Program-made: the position numbers and the translations under genes
The notes under the pieces: model-generated
What the model was told of the DNA's origin: nothing
The model's database searches: none
What the model saw: only the letters and a program-made list of their open reading frames with translations
From: Pyropia haitanensis
Lineage: Eukaryota; Rhodophyta; Bangiophyceae; Bangiales; Bangiaceae
Length of the DNA stretch: 64,000 nucleotides
Direction: 5' to 3'
Assembly: GCA_008729055.1 (NCBI GenBank)
Contig: SDUX01000004.1
Location: 3,102,172-3,166,171, forward strand
Part shown: positions 51,849 to 62,786 of the stretch, one piece after another
Layout: every line of letters starts with the position of its first letter
Numbering within the stretch: position 1 is the stretch's first letter

Positions 51849-54800
51849 CCCGCAGCGCCGCTCGTGCGTGCGCCCCTACCGCCACGGCGGCTCGGCGCGA
51901 CGCTCGCCGCCGCCGACGACGCGGCCGCCGCCGACGACGCGGCCGCCGCCGCCGCGATCGGCAGGCCCCGGGGCGACCCGACGCGCCTGTCACGGTTTTC
52001 CAGTGGAGCGCGCGGCGATGACGCCCGCCGCCGCGACGGGCGGGCGACCGCGCCGCGGCGAGGCGGGCGCGCCCGACGCGGCGTCGGCGAGGCAGACGGC
52101 TGCCACCGCCTCGGCGGCGGCGCCGCCACCACCAACCCCGCGAATGTCGCCGTTGCCGCCGTCACCACCACAGCCACCGCCGCCGCCTCGGCAGGGGCCG
52201 GCGAGCGGAGGCCTGCGGCGATGGCGGGCACCTGCCTCCCCTCGCCGGAGCATTTCGGCCAGCGGCTCCAGCCAGCTGGCAGCGGAAAACGCCACCGCCG
52301 CCGCCGCCGCCGACGCGCGCGCGGCCGTCCCCACGGAGGCCACCCCCACGCCGCGGTCGCCGGCCCCGCCGCTGAGAAAAGGTCGTGGCCACCGCCACCG
52401 GCCCTACCTCACGCCACCCAAGAAAGTACCATCACTTGCTCCTTCCTCCCAACCACCGACGCCGCAGCCATCACCGACTGGCCCCTCCCTCCCCGGTGAC
52501 GTCCGAAACTCGACCCTTCCACCATAAGTGCCGATAACGCCCACCCCCCTCCCCGTGCGCCGCCGCCCTCGCCTCCCCCGTTGTCGTCGTCGCCGTCGTC
52601 ATCGCCATCCATGCTTCTTTGGCCGCCGTCGTGGCTGTCGTCACCGCAGACAGCTGCAGCCGTCCCACCCCTCGTGTCGCAGCCGCTGCGGCTGCACCTC
52701 CACGCAACGGCCGCCTCCGCCGACCAACGACGCTGTCACGACAGCCACGGCCACTGCGGCTACCCACCCTCCTCACCGCGCCGCCCCCATGCCGTGTCCC
52801 AACGACACAGACTCATCCTGCTTCACCTCCCGAACAAGTGCGGTGGTCCCCTCCCTGCCCCGCCCCCTCCACGGGACACGAGGAAAGCGTCAGCGGAGCC
52901 GCCGGCGATAGCGGCGGTGGCGAGCGCCAGGTGCTCGGGCAGCCACGAGGTCGCCGTCATGGCCCGACACACGCGTGCGGCGGCGATGGCCATGGCACGG
53001 ATGGCCTCGGAGCGGGAGCGCGAGGCGGCGGAAGGCGCGCCCCGCGCTGAGGGCGGGCGGCAATGAGGAGCGAGTCGGGGGAGTGGGATGCCGCCACAGC
53101 TACCCCGCCGCCGCCCCCCTGCCATAGCCGTAAACGCTGCCAACGCCGGCGCTCGTGCCGGTGCCACTCGCCGCCGACGGCGTCGCCGTTGGCAGCGCCG
53201 CTGCCCCCCTCGGCCCCCCCCCCACCGCTGTTTCTGAGCCGCCCCGCACCGGCAGGCGGCAGCACCGCCGTCGCCACAGTCTGGAAGTGGAGATGACAAC
53301 GACGACCGCCACCGCCGGCAGCCACCCGTGGTGGAGCTGGCCGCCACCGCCACTGTCGCCTCCGCCGTCGCTGCCGCCGCCGCCGAGATCGACAAGGTGC
53401 GCTCCCAAACCCCTCTACCGCTGCACGGCGGGCGCCCACACACTACTACGTAAGCAGCATCACCAGCGCAGGAAGATGAAGCGCGAGGCGCCGCAGCCGC
53501 GCGGAGGCCCCCCCTTGGACACAACCACCGGCGCCTTCCCCCACCGACAAAACGATCGCCACCGCTGTCGCCGTTGCCCTACCCCGCAGAAATTTTCCCT
53601 CTACTTTCCCCCAGAGCACTGCCGTCAACGCCACCAACACTGCCGCCTCCCCAGCACGGAGTCATCAGTAATGCCAAGGTCCATCCCCCTTCGGACCGCA
53701 AGCGACGCAGCCGCGCTCCGCCATCGCCCTCCTCGACTCAACGCGCCTAGCTCCATACCCGCTGCCGTTCACCTCCACGCCACCGGCACCGCCGCCGCCA
53801 CTGTTACCCCCAGTCCCACGGCGGGCGTCCCCCATGCGGCGGATCACCACCGCCACAAGCGCCACTGGCCGTGGACGCCGTGGTCTCCCACACTTCGCCA
53901 AGAAGCCGCGCAACGAAACACGGCACCCACGTACCATCCTCAACGCGCCGGCAAACAGAGAAACAGGACAGACTTGCAAACAAGAAAACGACGAGGCGGC
54001 GGCGGCGCAATCGAAGCGCGAGGGTGGTGACCGTTGCGAGTGCTTCCGTCGCGCTGAATCGCGCCACGCGTCAGACGGCCGCAGACCAGTGCCGGCCACA
54101 CACCCGAGCCACCGGCCAGCAGCAATCGACCACGAGGCCCCGACTAGGCCACGCAGACACGAACGGCTCCGCTACGTTCACCGCTGCCGTCTGCCCTCAC
54201 AGGCCGCAGCCAGGGCGAACTCCCGTTGCGTCAGTGTGCGCCGCCACCGCACACCCCGGTGGCCACCCATCTGCTCGCTGGTCCGCACAAGCGTCGCCAT
54301 GCGTCGCGCGGGGAAATTGGGATGACGAAGGGACCCTGGCGACAGCGGGATAACACGAGGAGCAGCACTGTGAGACACTGGACGCACCGGCCAAGGACCC
54401 TACACGCTGAGTCGAGCGATAGCGATAGTGGGCCGACAGTGTCGCAGTCGCCACCGGCCCGCTGGCATTGTGGTTTCGGCGACGGCCGCTGACTGGCGAG
54501 GGTCTGAGTCGCAGCGGCTGCGCCACTCAGGATCCTGCATGTCGCCTCGCGTCCGCCTCGCCCGATCGTCCCGATGGCGCTCTCAAGATGGTACAATGTC
54601 GGGCCACGTCCGCGCCCCCGTCCCAGGTACGCGACCGACAGATAGTGCAGACCAACGCACTTCTAGGGCCCACTGACGTCGCCGACGCCTCCGTCGTACG
54701 GACGGGTGGTGGCCCCAATTTGTGTCGAACGGCTGCCGAGGCGGTCGCATTGGTAACGGTGACTGCGAGCGGGCTCTTGGTGATAAGCTGCCGGCACTGC

Positions 54801-55523
54801 CGGCTCAGAGGAGCCATTCAGCGCCAGCACGTGGCCCAGCAAAGTATATCGACCGCCGCCGTGGGTGCACGGGAACGCGGGCGCCGGGCAACGCCGGCGC
54901 GGGGCCACTCGGCGCACGAGTCACGAGGGGAGTCGCCGAAAAACGCAAGGTGTCAGCGGGGACGACTGCGGCACCGGTGCAACCCATCCATAGGAATAAT
55001 TGAAGCGTCCGCCTTGTTGGAGGCCCAGGTCGATTTGAAGGGAAAAAGATGAAGTACATAGAGTCTAGGCCATGTACTTCTATATGCAGCTTATGCAAGG
55101 CAATGCCGAGGCCCGCAGCTCGCGACTGGTCGACGGCCGTGGCCAGAGGGCATGAAACAGGCACAGGGCGTGGCCTACGCCATTCAGCTCGCGCCCCTTG
55201 ACTGTTGCTACAGTACGCTTTGCTGTACCCCACCGTTGACGGCTACCCGTCGGCTTGTGGCGCGTTCACGGGGCTGGGCGTCCTGGCGTTACCGCTCGTC
55301 ATAGTGGCTCGCTTGCGCGTTGTGGGCTGCACCCACTAGCCCGGGGCGAGCCCACTCGCCCTCGTCCCTCAGCCGGCACCGCCGCAAGTCGTTCTTTGGG
55401 TACGAGCTGCGGCGTCGTCGAGTGCCTGCTGACCGGGTACTTCCGAAGCGAGGCTGTGCGGGTGATCGCGTTAAGACAGCACTGCTGGGATTGGCACCCA
55501 CGTCTCACAAGGCAATTCTACCA
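51849..55523. other. 3.7-kb region without a supportable gene
   Basis: Contains short protein-like pieces: on the minus strand near 52349-51990 (see previous entry), and on the plus strand AIAAVASARCSGSHEVAVMA (about 52900) and PPVVELAATATVASAVAAAA ending EIDK before a GTGCGC site (about 53395). Around 54450-55250 the DNA is mixed, with a small palindrome AAGTACAT...ATGTACTT at 55048-55075. None of these could be joined into a model. Confidence 0.3.
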
Positions 55524-56381
55524 ATGGCAGCTTCTCTCATGACGGCAGCCATGGGCGGCAAGGGCGGCAATGATGACAGCAACACGGCGTCCCTTTCCCA
55601 CCCGCCCACTGGTGCGGCGGCTGGCCCAGACGCACGCACGGGCACTGAAGCCCCCACGGCCCGCGTCCACGAGCCGGTGGATGCAGTGGACTTGCTGGAT
55701 TCGTTCCAGACGGTGCTCTCCGTGCTCCACGAGAAGTCGATTCGCCTGGCGAGCAAGGCGAAGCAGGCTGGGCGTAGGTCGAGCAAGGACGCCAGAGGCG
55801 CCCCTGCTGCGGCCTCCTCTCGCAGGACCACAATCATGATTGTTGAGAACTTGGAGGCGACGTCAGCGGGGCCCGCCGACCTACCGTCTCAAGAGCGTCG
55901 CGGAGAAGAGGCAGCGGTGATGGCATCGCATGGGACCGCGACCGGCGTGAGCGCGTCGACGGCTTCGGGGGCGGCGGCGGCAGTTTCGGGGGCATCGGCT
56001 GCTGTCAGCGCCTCTGCCGCAGGTGAGCAGTTGGTGGTGATTGTTCAAGACGATCTGAATCACTGTAGCTGCGGCGACGGCGACGTCGTGCGCACCAGCG
56101 CGGGGCGCAACTCGGACGTGGACAGCGTGGCCGAGGTCGACGTCAGTGACAGACCCTCGTCGGACCTGCGTGAGGAGCTTCAGTCGGTGTTGCGGACCCG
56201 ACGGACCTCTCTAGCCCGTCAAACACCTCGGCCTCGTGTCTCCCCCCCCTCTATGATGGCGGTCCTGGAGCACCCGGAACCGACTGGATGGATTGGGGTG
56301 CCAGTGATGTGGTGGATGCCGGCTTTAGTTGTGGGCGCGGTGTTGGTCAAGTTCGGTGTCAGCACTCTTCGGGACCGCTGA
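55524..56381 (+). CDS. Hypothetical tail-anchored membrane protein
   Basis: Single exon, 285 residues from the ATG at 55524; the frame is open upstream but without a better start. Residues ~55-85 form an amphipathic helix (VDAVDLLDSFQTVLSVLHEK). A Ser/Ala/Gly-rich disordered middle follows, with EQLVVIVQDDLNHCSCGDGD and DVDSVAEVDVSDRPSSDLRE. The C-terminus has one transmembrane helix, WIGVPVMWWMPALVVGAVLV, and a short basic end FGVSTLRDR, as in tail-anchored proteins of ER, mitochondria or plastid envelope. I do not recognise a family. Confidence 0.5.
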   Translation: MAASLMTAAMGGKGGNDDSNTASLSHPPTGAAAGPDARTGTEAPTARVHEPVDAVDLLDSFQTVLSVLHEKSIRLASKAKQAGRRSSKDARGAPAAASSRRTTIMIVENLEATSAGPADLPSQERRGEEAAVMASHGTATGVSASTASGAAAAVSGASAAVSASAAGEQLVVIVQDDLNHCSCGDGDVVRTSAGRNSDVDSVAEVDVSDRPSSDLREELQSVLRTRRTSLARQTPRPRVSPPSMMAVLEHPEPTGWIGVPVMWWMPALVVGAVLVKFGVSTLRDR

Positions 56382-57931
56382 GATACGCGATAGTGCACAT
56401 GTGGGGTGCTGTTCTTCCTTGCGTGGCTCCTTCTGTGGCTTTGTATTGTCGAATTTTGATGTCACAAGTGTAGAGTAGAAGGGTCTTGTGCTCGTTCTAT
56501 TGGCCCTCTGTCACTTCTTGATCATGCGTGCGCCGCGAACGGCGCTGCATGCGCCTGCTCTGCTTTGCGCCACAACCGTTCGCAGCCATCTACTCGCCCC
56601 TTCATCAGCGTGGACTCCACCTCCGACATGACCTCCGGCGCACGTCAGCAGTCACCGCCAGTTACTCTGTCTTCCCCGCCCGATTCCCCTCGTCCGCTTC
56701 CGATTTTCGTGTCGTCAACGCGGCGCGCAGGAACGACTCATATGCACACTCGTCCGTTGGTTTCTTGTTACTCCATGGCCAGCAGGGGGAAGGACCGGAG
56801 GTAATGAGTTTAGGATTGCGCGTTGAACGCACACGGAAGAAGTCCGCAGCGGCTGTGTGTGGTTTGAATTCCAACACCACTGACGGGAGTCGACGCGGTC
56901 AGGAAAGGAGGGTGGGGGAGGGGGATTCGGAGGACTGGGAAGGTAGGGGCCAAGCGCCTCAATACACGCTGAGCGCCTCGGTGCGCGCCAGAGATACCCC
57001 CATCACCCCCGTCGCGGCAGCGGCAGTCCGCACGGCCGCCGGCGCAGTCAGCGCAGTGACCAAAGCGCTCCTCTGCTGTGCATCTGCTATTGCTTCCGAG
57101 GCTCCCCGAAAAAGCTGGTCCTGTTGCCAAGAGCCCCAGAGAGTGCATCCAAGCAAAACAACCAACTACAAGAGACCCGGATAGAGCGCGCCACCCGGCG
57201 GGCACGCGGCGACCACCTGGTCGATTGTGACAGCGTCGTCGTCGCCGGGTGCATTTTGGCCATCCATCCTGGACGAATGGGAGCGCGCCGCCAGAGATGC
57301 ACGCCGATGTCAACAGGCATTCGACCGACAACACACCCACGACTCGCTCTGCTCCTCTCGCTTGACCTCCCAGACACAGATGGCAGCCGCGGCGCTGCCG
57401 CACTGACAACTGAAGCGTCAACGATGATCGATTGGTCGAGCAGTTGCAGCTGTGGTCCACGCGTTGATTTGGAGAGCCACAGAAAAGCCTGTCGATCCGA
57501 GTTCAAATAACTACAGAATTACAGTATATCAGCTTATAAGGTTGGCTCAGGCTCTCTCACCCAACATAATGGGATTGACGGTTCCTCAAACGAAGTGCCG
57601 TCTCGTGTGCTCGTGCGAGTCCTATGGTCCACGGTACCCGCGGTGCACCCGCAGCCAGGTTGGCACGGTGCCTTGTGCCTCCCAGCGAGCCACTCAGGCA
57701 CGTCCGTCATGATTGCTGATGGGCCAAGGCTAGGTATGAAGAGCCGCTCGTCTGGTTCCATGCGGCAAACGTGGTTGCTGTCTCTTTCGCCGGCTTGCTC
57801 GTTACTGCTCTGCACCACGCTCGATGCAGTGTGCTGGCGCTTATCAACCGTGGTGGCGAGCGCCGACGTACTGTCGCTCGACGCCGTCGCCCCTGCCACC
57901 GTAGCTCTTCTACTTGTTTACGCACGGGTAG
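56382..57931. other. Intergenic region with weak frames
   Basis: 1.55 kb of moderate GC. On the minus strand a frame from the ATG at 57267 reads MDGQNAPGDDDAVTIDQVVA and ends at a TAG (57166), after which the same frame continues LVVLLGCTLWGSWQQDQLFR to 56959. Other frames show no motif. The right end should contain the promoter of the RWP-RK gene, including an AT patch at 57510-57545. Confidence 0.3.
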
Positions 57932-58970
57932 ATGCTGTTTGGGGTCCCTGGAGTCGCGGTCGAAGGCGATAACATGCTACCTTGTTCGCAGCCCGTTGCG
58001 GCTATGGAACCAGCTGAGGACACCACTGCTTGGGGGACGTACTGGGCGACCGCTGTGCCGGCAGTGTCCGACCTAATGCAGCCCGGGAGCATGGTGGACG
58101 AGTTTAATACCACTGCTGCCCACGACGAGCATCTGGGTGTGCCCTCATCCTACACCCCTCATGACTTGTGGTCACCTCTGAGCAGCTCGGGCGTCTGCCA
58201 CCGCGGCGATCCGTACCTGTCGGAAGATTCGCTGGGGCTGCCGCACCCTCCTCCGCTGCCGGCGCTCCTCTCACCCGTAACGTCGGAGCTTGCCCCCGGC
58301 ATCAGCAGCAGCGAGGCGGGTAGCTGTACCGAAGGAGGTGGATCTCCAGCCGATGACAGTGCTGGTGGAGCACCCCAACACGGTGGGGAGACTGGCGGCG
58401 ATGCGTCAGTTGTAGCACCCACGCAGCCCGTCAACGATGCGGTCGTCCACATGACATCGCTTGCGAAGCACTTCCACGTTCCCAGGAAGGAAGCCGCTGC
58501 AGGTAAGTTGTGGACGCTTTGTTATGAATGTACATCTCAGGACAAGGTGGGAGAGTCGTGTGGACGGCTGCGGCGGCTGCGTATCTGGCGGGAGTGCTGC
58601 TCCATGTTGACATCTGACACGTTGGCTGTGCTGCGGCTGTTGCTGTTCTGACAAGTTGCTCCGTATGGATTGGTTGTGTCTCTCCTCCTGGCCCCTCGCT
58701 TGTCTCCCTCTGTACACTCATGCAGCCATGGGCATCTGCGTCACCATCCTCAAGCGACGTTGCCGTTCCGTAGGCATCCACGCTTGGCCGTACCGAAAGA
58801 TGGCCATGGTTGAGAAGAGGATTCAGCTGCGCGAGACGATGCTCTTGGATGGTAGCGCCGAGCTTACTGATGACTCGTCTGAGGCGCTCAGGGCGGAGAT
58901 ATCCGAGCTGAAGCTCCGTATGGATCTGCTTCGGAAGAATCCGAACTTGAAGTCAAGCGACCTGGTCTGA
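57932..58970 (+). CDS. RWP-RK domain transcription factor
   Basis: Two exons, 57932-58502 and 58726-58970, with a GTAAGT...GCAG intron in phase 1; 271 residues from the first ATG (a second at 57974 is possible). The N-terminal ~170 residues are acidic and Ser/Pro-rich, likely an activation region. The RWP-RK domain spans the intron: VVHMTSLAKHFHVPRKEAAA joined to AMGICVTILKRRCRSVGIHA and WPYRKM. The family core 'RWPxRK' appears as HAWPYRK. After it comes a leucine-zipper-like helix, RAEISELKLRMDLLRKNPN. RWP-RK proteins bind DNA and control nitrogen responses or gamete/egg programmes in plants and algae; which one applies here is unknown. Confidence 0.85.
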
Positions 58971-61900
58971 GGTATGCCTATGACCGTGTTCTGAACCTCA
59001 TGCTTCTGTGAGTGTCTATTTATTCTCCGCTCTCAGCCTGTCTATCTGAGTGGCTATGAAATTTTGGCAAACAAGGCGTGTACAAAGTACTCCGCCAAGG
59101 CATGATGACAAGTAGCAGCAGCGGCGCTATCCTGGCACGTGCCTGAACTTCGCGCAGGACTCTCACTTTCCTGCGTTGCCATATCTCGTCAACGACCAGT
59201 AGCAGCATATGATTATCTGCGTCACAGTCCCACGAGACACCTCAACATGGAGAACACCGCAGATCGTCGGCGAAGTAGAAACGGGGGCTGCTCGCAGGAA
59301 GAATGAGGGAGCAATCGTCGACGCCCCGTAGGTAGAGTTGTCCCGCCCACCGGCAGACTTGGCCATTGTGAGACGCACCGCGAAGGTGGTGACATCATGT
59401 ATACGGCGGCGATGCTTCACGGTGCGACAGTTAGTCCCAGCGCACCTTGACAGGGTGAAGCACAACACGCCATTTTTTCAGTCCCATTTTTCAATTTTGG
59501 AGAAGCGTCGCCGCCACTTTGCAAATATTTCGACCCCCCGCAGATGACGCGCACGGCGGGCAGAGCGGCGGCGTCCGGCTGCAGCAGCTGCTCCGCGTCG
59601 CAGCCGCCGACGGCCAGCCTGCCGCGCGCTTGACGGCCAGGCCGCCTGCCCGCCACGCCCGTGGCGCAGAGCAGGACAACTGCCCGAGGGGGCCTCGGTG
59701 GAGCCCGCGCCAGCGCACCCGCGCCGCTTTGTGCTGGTGGGCGCGCGTCCCGTCGTCCTGCCGCTACCGCTCGCCCGTCGCGTCGGCAAGGGAGGACGTG
59801 CATGAGTTCACAGCGTCGTCGTCGGTACTTGCGGGCGCGGGGGCGTCGCCACCGCCGCCGTCGGCGATGGCGGCGCCCTCCTCCCACGCGGCGGCAGGGG
59901 TGGCGACGTCGGCGGTGCGTGGAGGAGCACGTGAAAGCCCGTCGCGCGCAAGCCGCCCCACCCGGCGCGCTACGGGCATCCCACTGGCAGAGGCCGACAA
60001 TGCTGCCATCCTAGTGGGCGGCTGCAGCGGCGAGCGCGTCCGGCTCGAGCCATACCGTCTACATGTAAATTCAGACGGGGGGGGAGCAGACGCAAAGCCG
60101 TCGTCGGCGCGGGGAGGCGGCGCGCTACGGGAGCGGCGGCAGGGGGGGAGGTGCTCGTGGCGGCCGCGGCGGCAGCCAGGAACTCGACGTCTGCCATCAC
60201 CACTCCCCCGCCCGCCCGCCGCCGCCGCCGTCGCCCAGCACCAGCACCGGCGTACCAGGCGGCACTACCGCGCGCCTCGCGACATAAGCGCCATGGTGGA
60301 CCCTCCCCCCCCCCCCCTGGGCACGCGAGAATGCCACACCGCGGTCGCCGCGCCGCTCTGCGGCGGCCACGCCCGCGACAGACCCACCACACGCCAGGCC
60401 GGGACAACCCGCTCGGCGGCGGGTGGCCGGAGGCGCGCCCCCACCGGTGGCACCCGCCGCGTCCGCCACAAAACGTCGCGCGGGCGGCGCCCACGGGCGG
60501 GACGAGACGGTGCCGCCACCACTGCCGACACCGCCGCGGCGGGCGTGACTTATGGATCAGCCCGCCGGGGATGTCCGCACAGCTCCACCCGGCGCCCGTC
60601 GCCGTCGCTTTGCAACCTCCGCTACGGCGTGTGGCCCAGATTCGGAGACACGGCTGCCGAGGCCAGATCTATTATGAAGCGCTGGAGATGACGCAAGGCA
60701 AAACACCACGATGAATGAAAAGGAGCCCGTCGTGCGGCTGCGGACAGGTGATGCTCTCACTTCGTCACGGCCATTCGTCCTCCAGGCGTCTGTTTCACGT
60801 AGGGACGCTCCCGTCGTCTTTCGCGCCCCCGCCATCCTCCCTGCGCAAGCTCCGCCTCCGCACCTTGTCGTCTTGCTCTAGGTCAAGTGGGGCACCCGTG
60901 TTGCTTTTCCCACGGGTGGGCGTGTTGTTTCATTTCTTGCCTTGTTTGTTTTTCCGCAACCCAACCATGCAAAAAAAAAAACGGTCACTGGCGCTCTGCG
61001 GCGCTTGCTCCTCTCCGTTCCACCCATACGCTCACCCGTTGGCCGCGGCGCCACCGACCCGTCCGCGGGGTCGGTGTCGGACGCTCCATCAATGGCGGGC
61101 TACTTTTACCGCGGTCTGGCCAACAGAGATCCGCACCGTCGTTCAAAAAAAAAAAAAAATAAAAAAAGGAGGGCACCAACGACGCCACGCTCAAACCGAC
61201 AAACGGCCGCCGCCGCCGCCCGCCCGCCCGCCCGCCGCGGGCCGCTGCCGTTTCGCGGGCGTGACGTCCGGCGGGCTCGTCCCGCCGTCCCGCCGTCCCG
61301 CCGCGCCGCCGCACGACCCCCCCCCCCCCCCCCCCCCCCCCTCTTGCCACCAAAACGGCCGACCGTCGCGGCCGGCCGCCGCTTGGCCGCCGCCTCCCCC
61401 CACGCGGCGGCGGCCGGCCGGCCACGCCGGCCGCGCGGCGCGTGGCGGTTCCCGCCAGCGCGCGCCCCCCCCCCCCCCCCCCCCGCCCCCCCCCCCCCCG
61501 CCGCGGCCAAACCACGCGCGCCGGCCACGCGGCGGGTGGACCCCGCGGCGCCACCCCCCCCCCCCCCCCGCCTCCCCTCGCCGCCGCTGTGGCACGCGAA
61601 CCGCGTACAGGAAATGGTCGCCGCCGGCGTGGCGCGTGCGGTGGGCGTGCCGGCGTTGGGGCGGGGGGGGGGGGGGGTGCGGACGGCGGCGGCTACCCCC
61701 GCGTGGTGGTCAGCGGCGGGCGGGACGCGCGAGGTGGGGGGGGGGGGTGGGGGGGGGGGGGGGGGGTGCGCGGCGCGCCGTGCGCCGCGGGCGGGTGGAG
61801 CGGCGCGGCCGCCCGCGGCCGCGCTCAAGACCCACGCGGTCGCCGCGGCGCGGCGGCTCGGCCGCGGCGCCCGCGGCCGCCGCCGCGCACGCGGGTGGGC

Positions 61901-62225
61901 GCGCGCGGCGTGGCTCAACGCGGGCGCCCTCCGCCACACCCCCTCCCACCCCCCCCCCCCCCAATCCCCCGGGCTGGTCCGTCGCGACGGTACAACGCCG
62001 TCGGTGCGGGTCGTTGGTTGCGTGTTGCGTGGCCCCCTGGGTGGACCGCCGCCGTTTTTGGTGGGGGGAGCCGCCGCGCGTGGGGAGCGTCGGACGGACC
62101 GGACCGGACCGGCGGCGGGCGGGGGGGGGGGGCGGTGACGGTGCGGCGGTGGTGGGCGGCGGGGTGACGCCGACGCGCCAGCGGCGGCAGCAGCCGCCGC
62201 GGCAACGGCAGCGGCGGCGGCGACG

Positions 62226-62257
<32 letters not shown>

Positions 62258-62332
62258 AGGGGCGGCCGCCGCGGGGAGGACCCGCGGGCGGCACGGCGCG
62301 GCGGGCGTGCCGCCGCCACGAGCGTGGCCGCC
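58971..62332. other. 3.4-kb region without a supportable gene
   Basis: 58980-59530 is AT-richer with no gene. 59540-60700 is GC-rich; a minus-strand ATG frame (60009-59764, MAALSASASGMPVARRVGRL) is possible but unrecognised. A-runs occur at 60970-60980 and about 61145-61160, the latter with AATAAAAAAA, like retroposed poly-A tails. 61200-62330 is dominated by C and G runs; LWHANRVQEMVAAGVARAVG near 61600 looks protein-like but stands alone. Confidence 0.35.
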
Positions 62333-62358
62333 ATGCTCGGCTGGATGCGTGCGGCGGC

Positions 62359-62392
<34 letters not shown>

Positions 62393-62755
62393 ACCCCCCC
62401 GGCGGCGGCCGCGGCGGTGGGCGGCCGTCGCCACCCCCTCCGCCGGCCGAGTGACCTTAGCGGCGGCCGCCACCGGGGCGCCGCCACCGCCGGCGGCACG
62501 CCACGGCGGCGGCCGAGTGATGTTGTCGCCGCCGCCGCCGCGGGGTGGGCGCCGCGGCCGCCGCCGTCGCGGCCGGCCGGCAGCGGCGGCGGCGGCGGCT
62601 GCGGTGGCGGCAACGTAGACGCCCCGCCCGCCGACCGGCACGGCGGCGACGACGATGGCGACGACGCCGCGATCGACCGCTTCCCGCGCACCTCGTCGGC
62701 AGACCTGCACCGGCCGGGCAGCGGCGGCGCCGTGGCCGCCGCCGCACCCGCCGGC

Positions 62756-62786
<31 letters not shown>

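Noticed and set aside
48830..52231. 1133-codon minus-strand open frame opposite the coiled-coil gene
   Set aside because: It reads as Ala/Ser without charge or heptads, while the plus strand shows periodic charged residues; it begins at a non-ATG codon.
61590..61760. Possible phosphoglucomutase-like fragment (NRVQEMVAAGVARAVG, then YPRVVVSGGRDARG in another frame)
   Set aside because: The similarity is short, needs a frame change and lacks the catalytic serine and metal loops; not enough to name.
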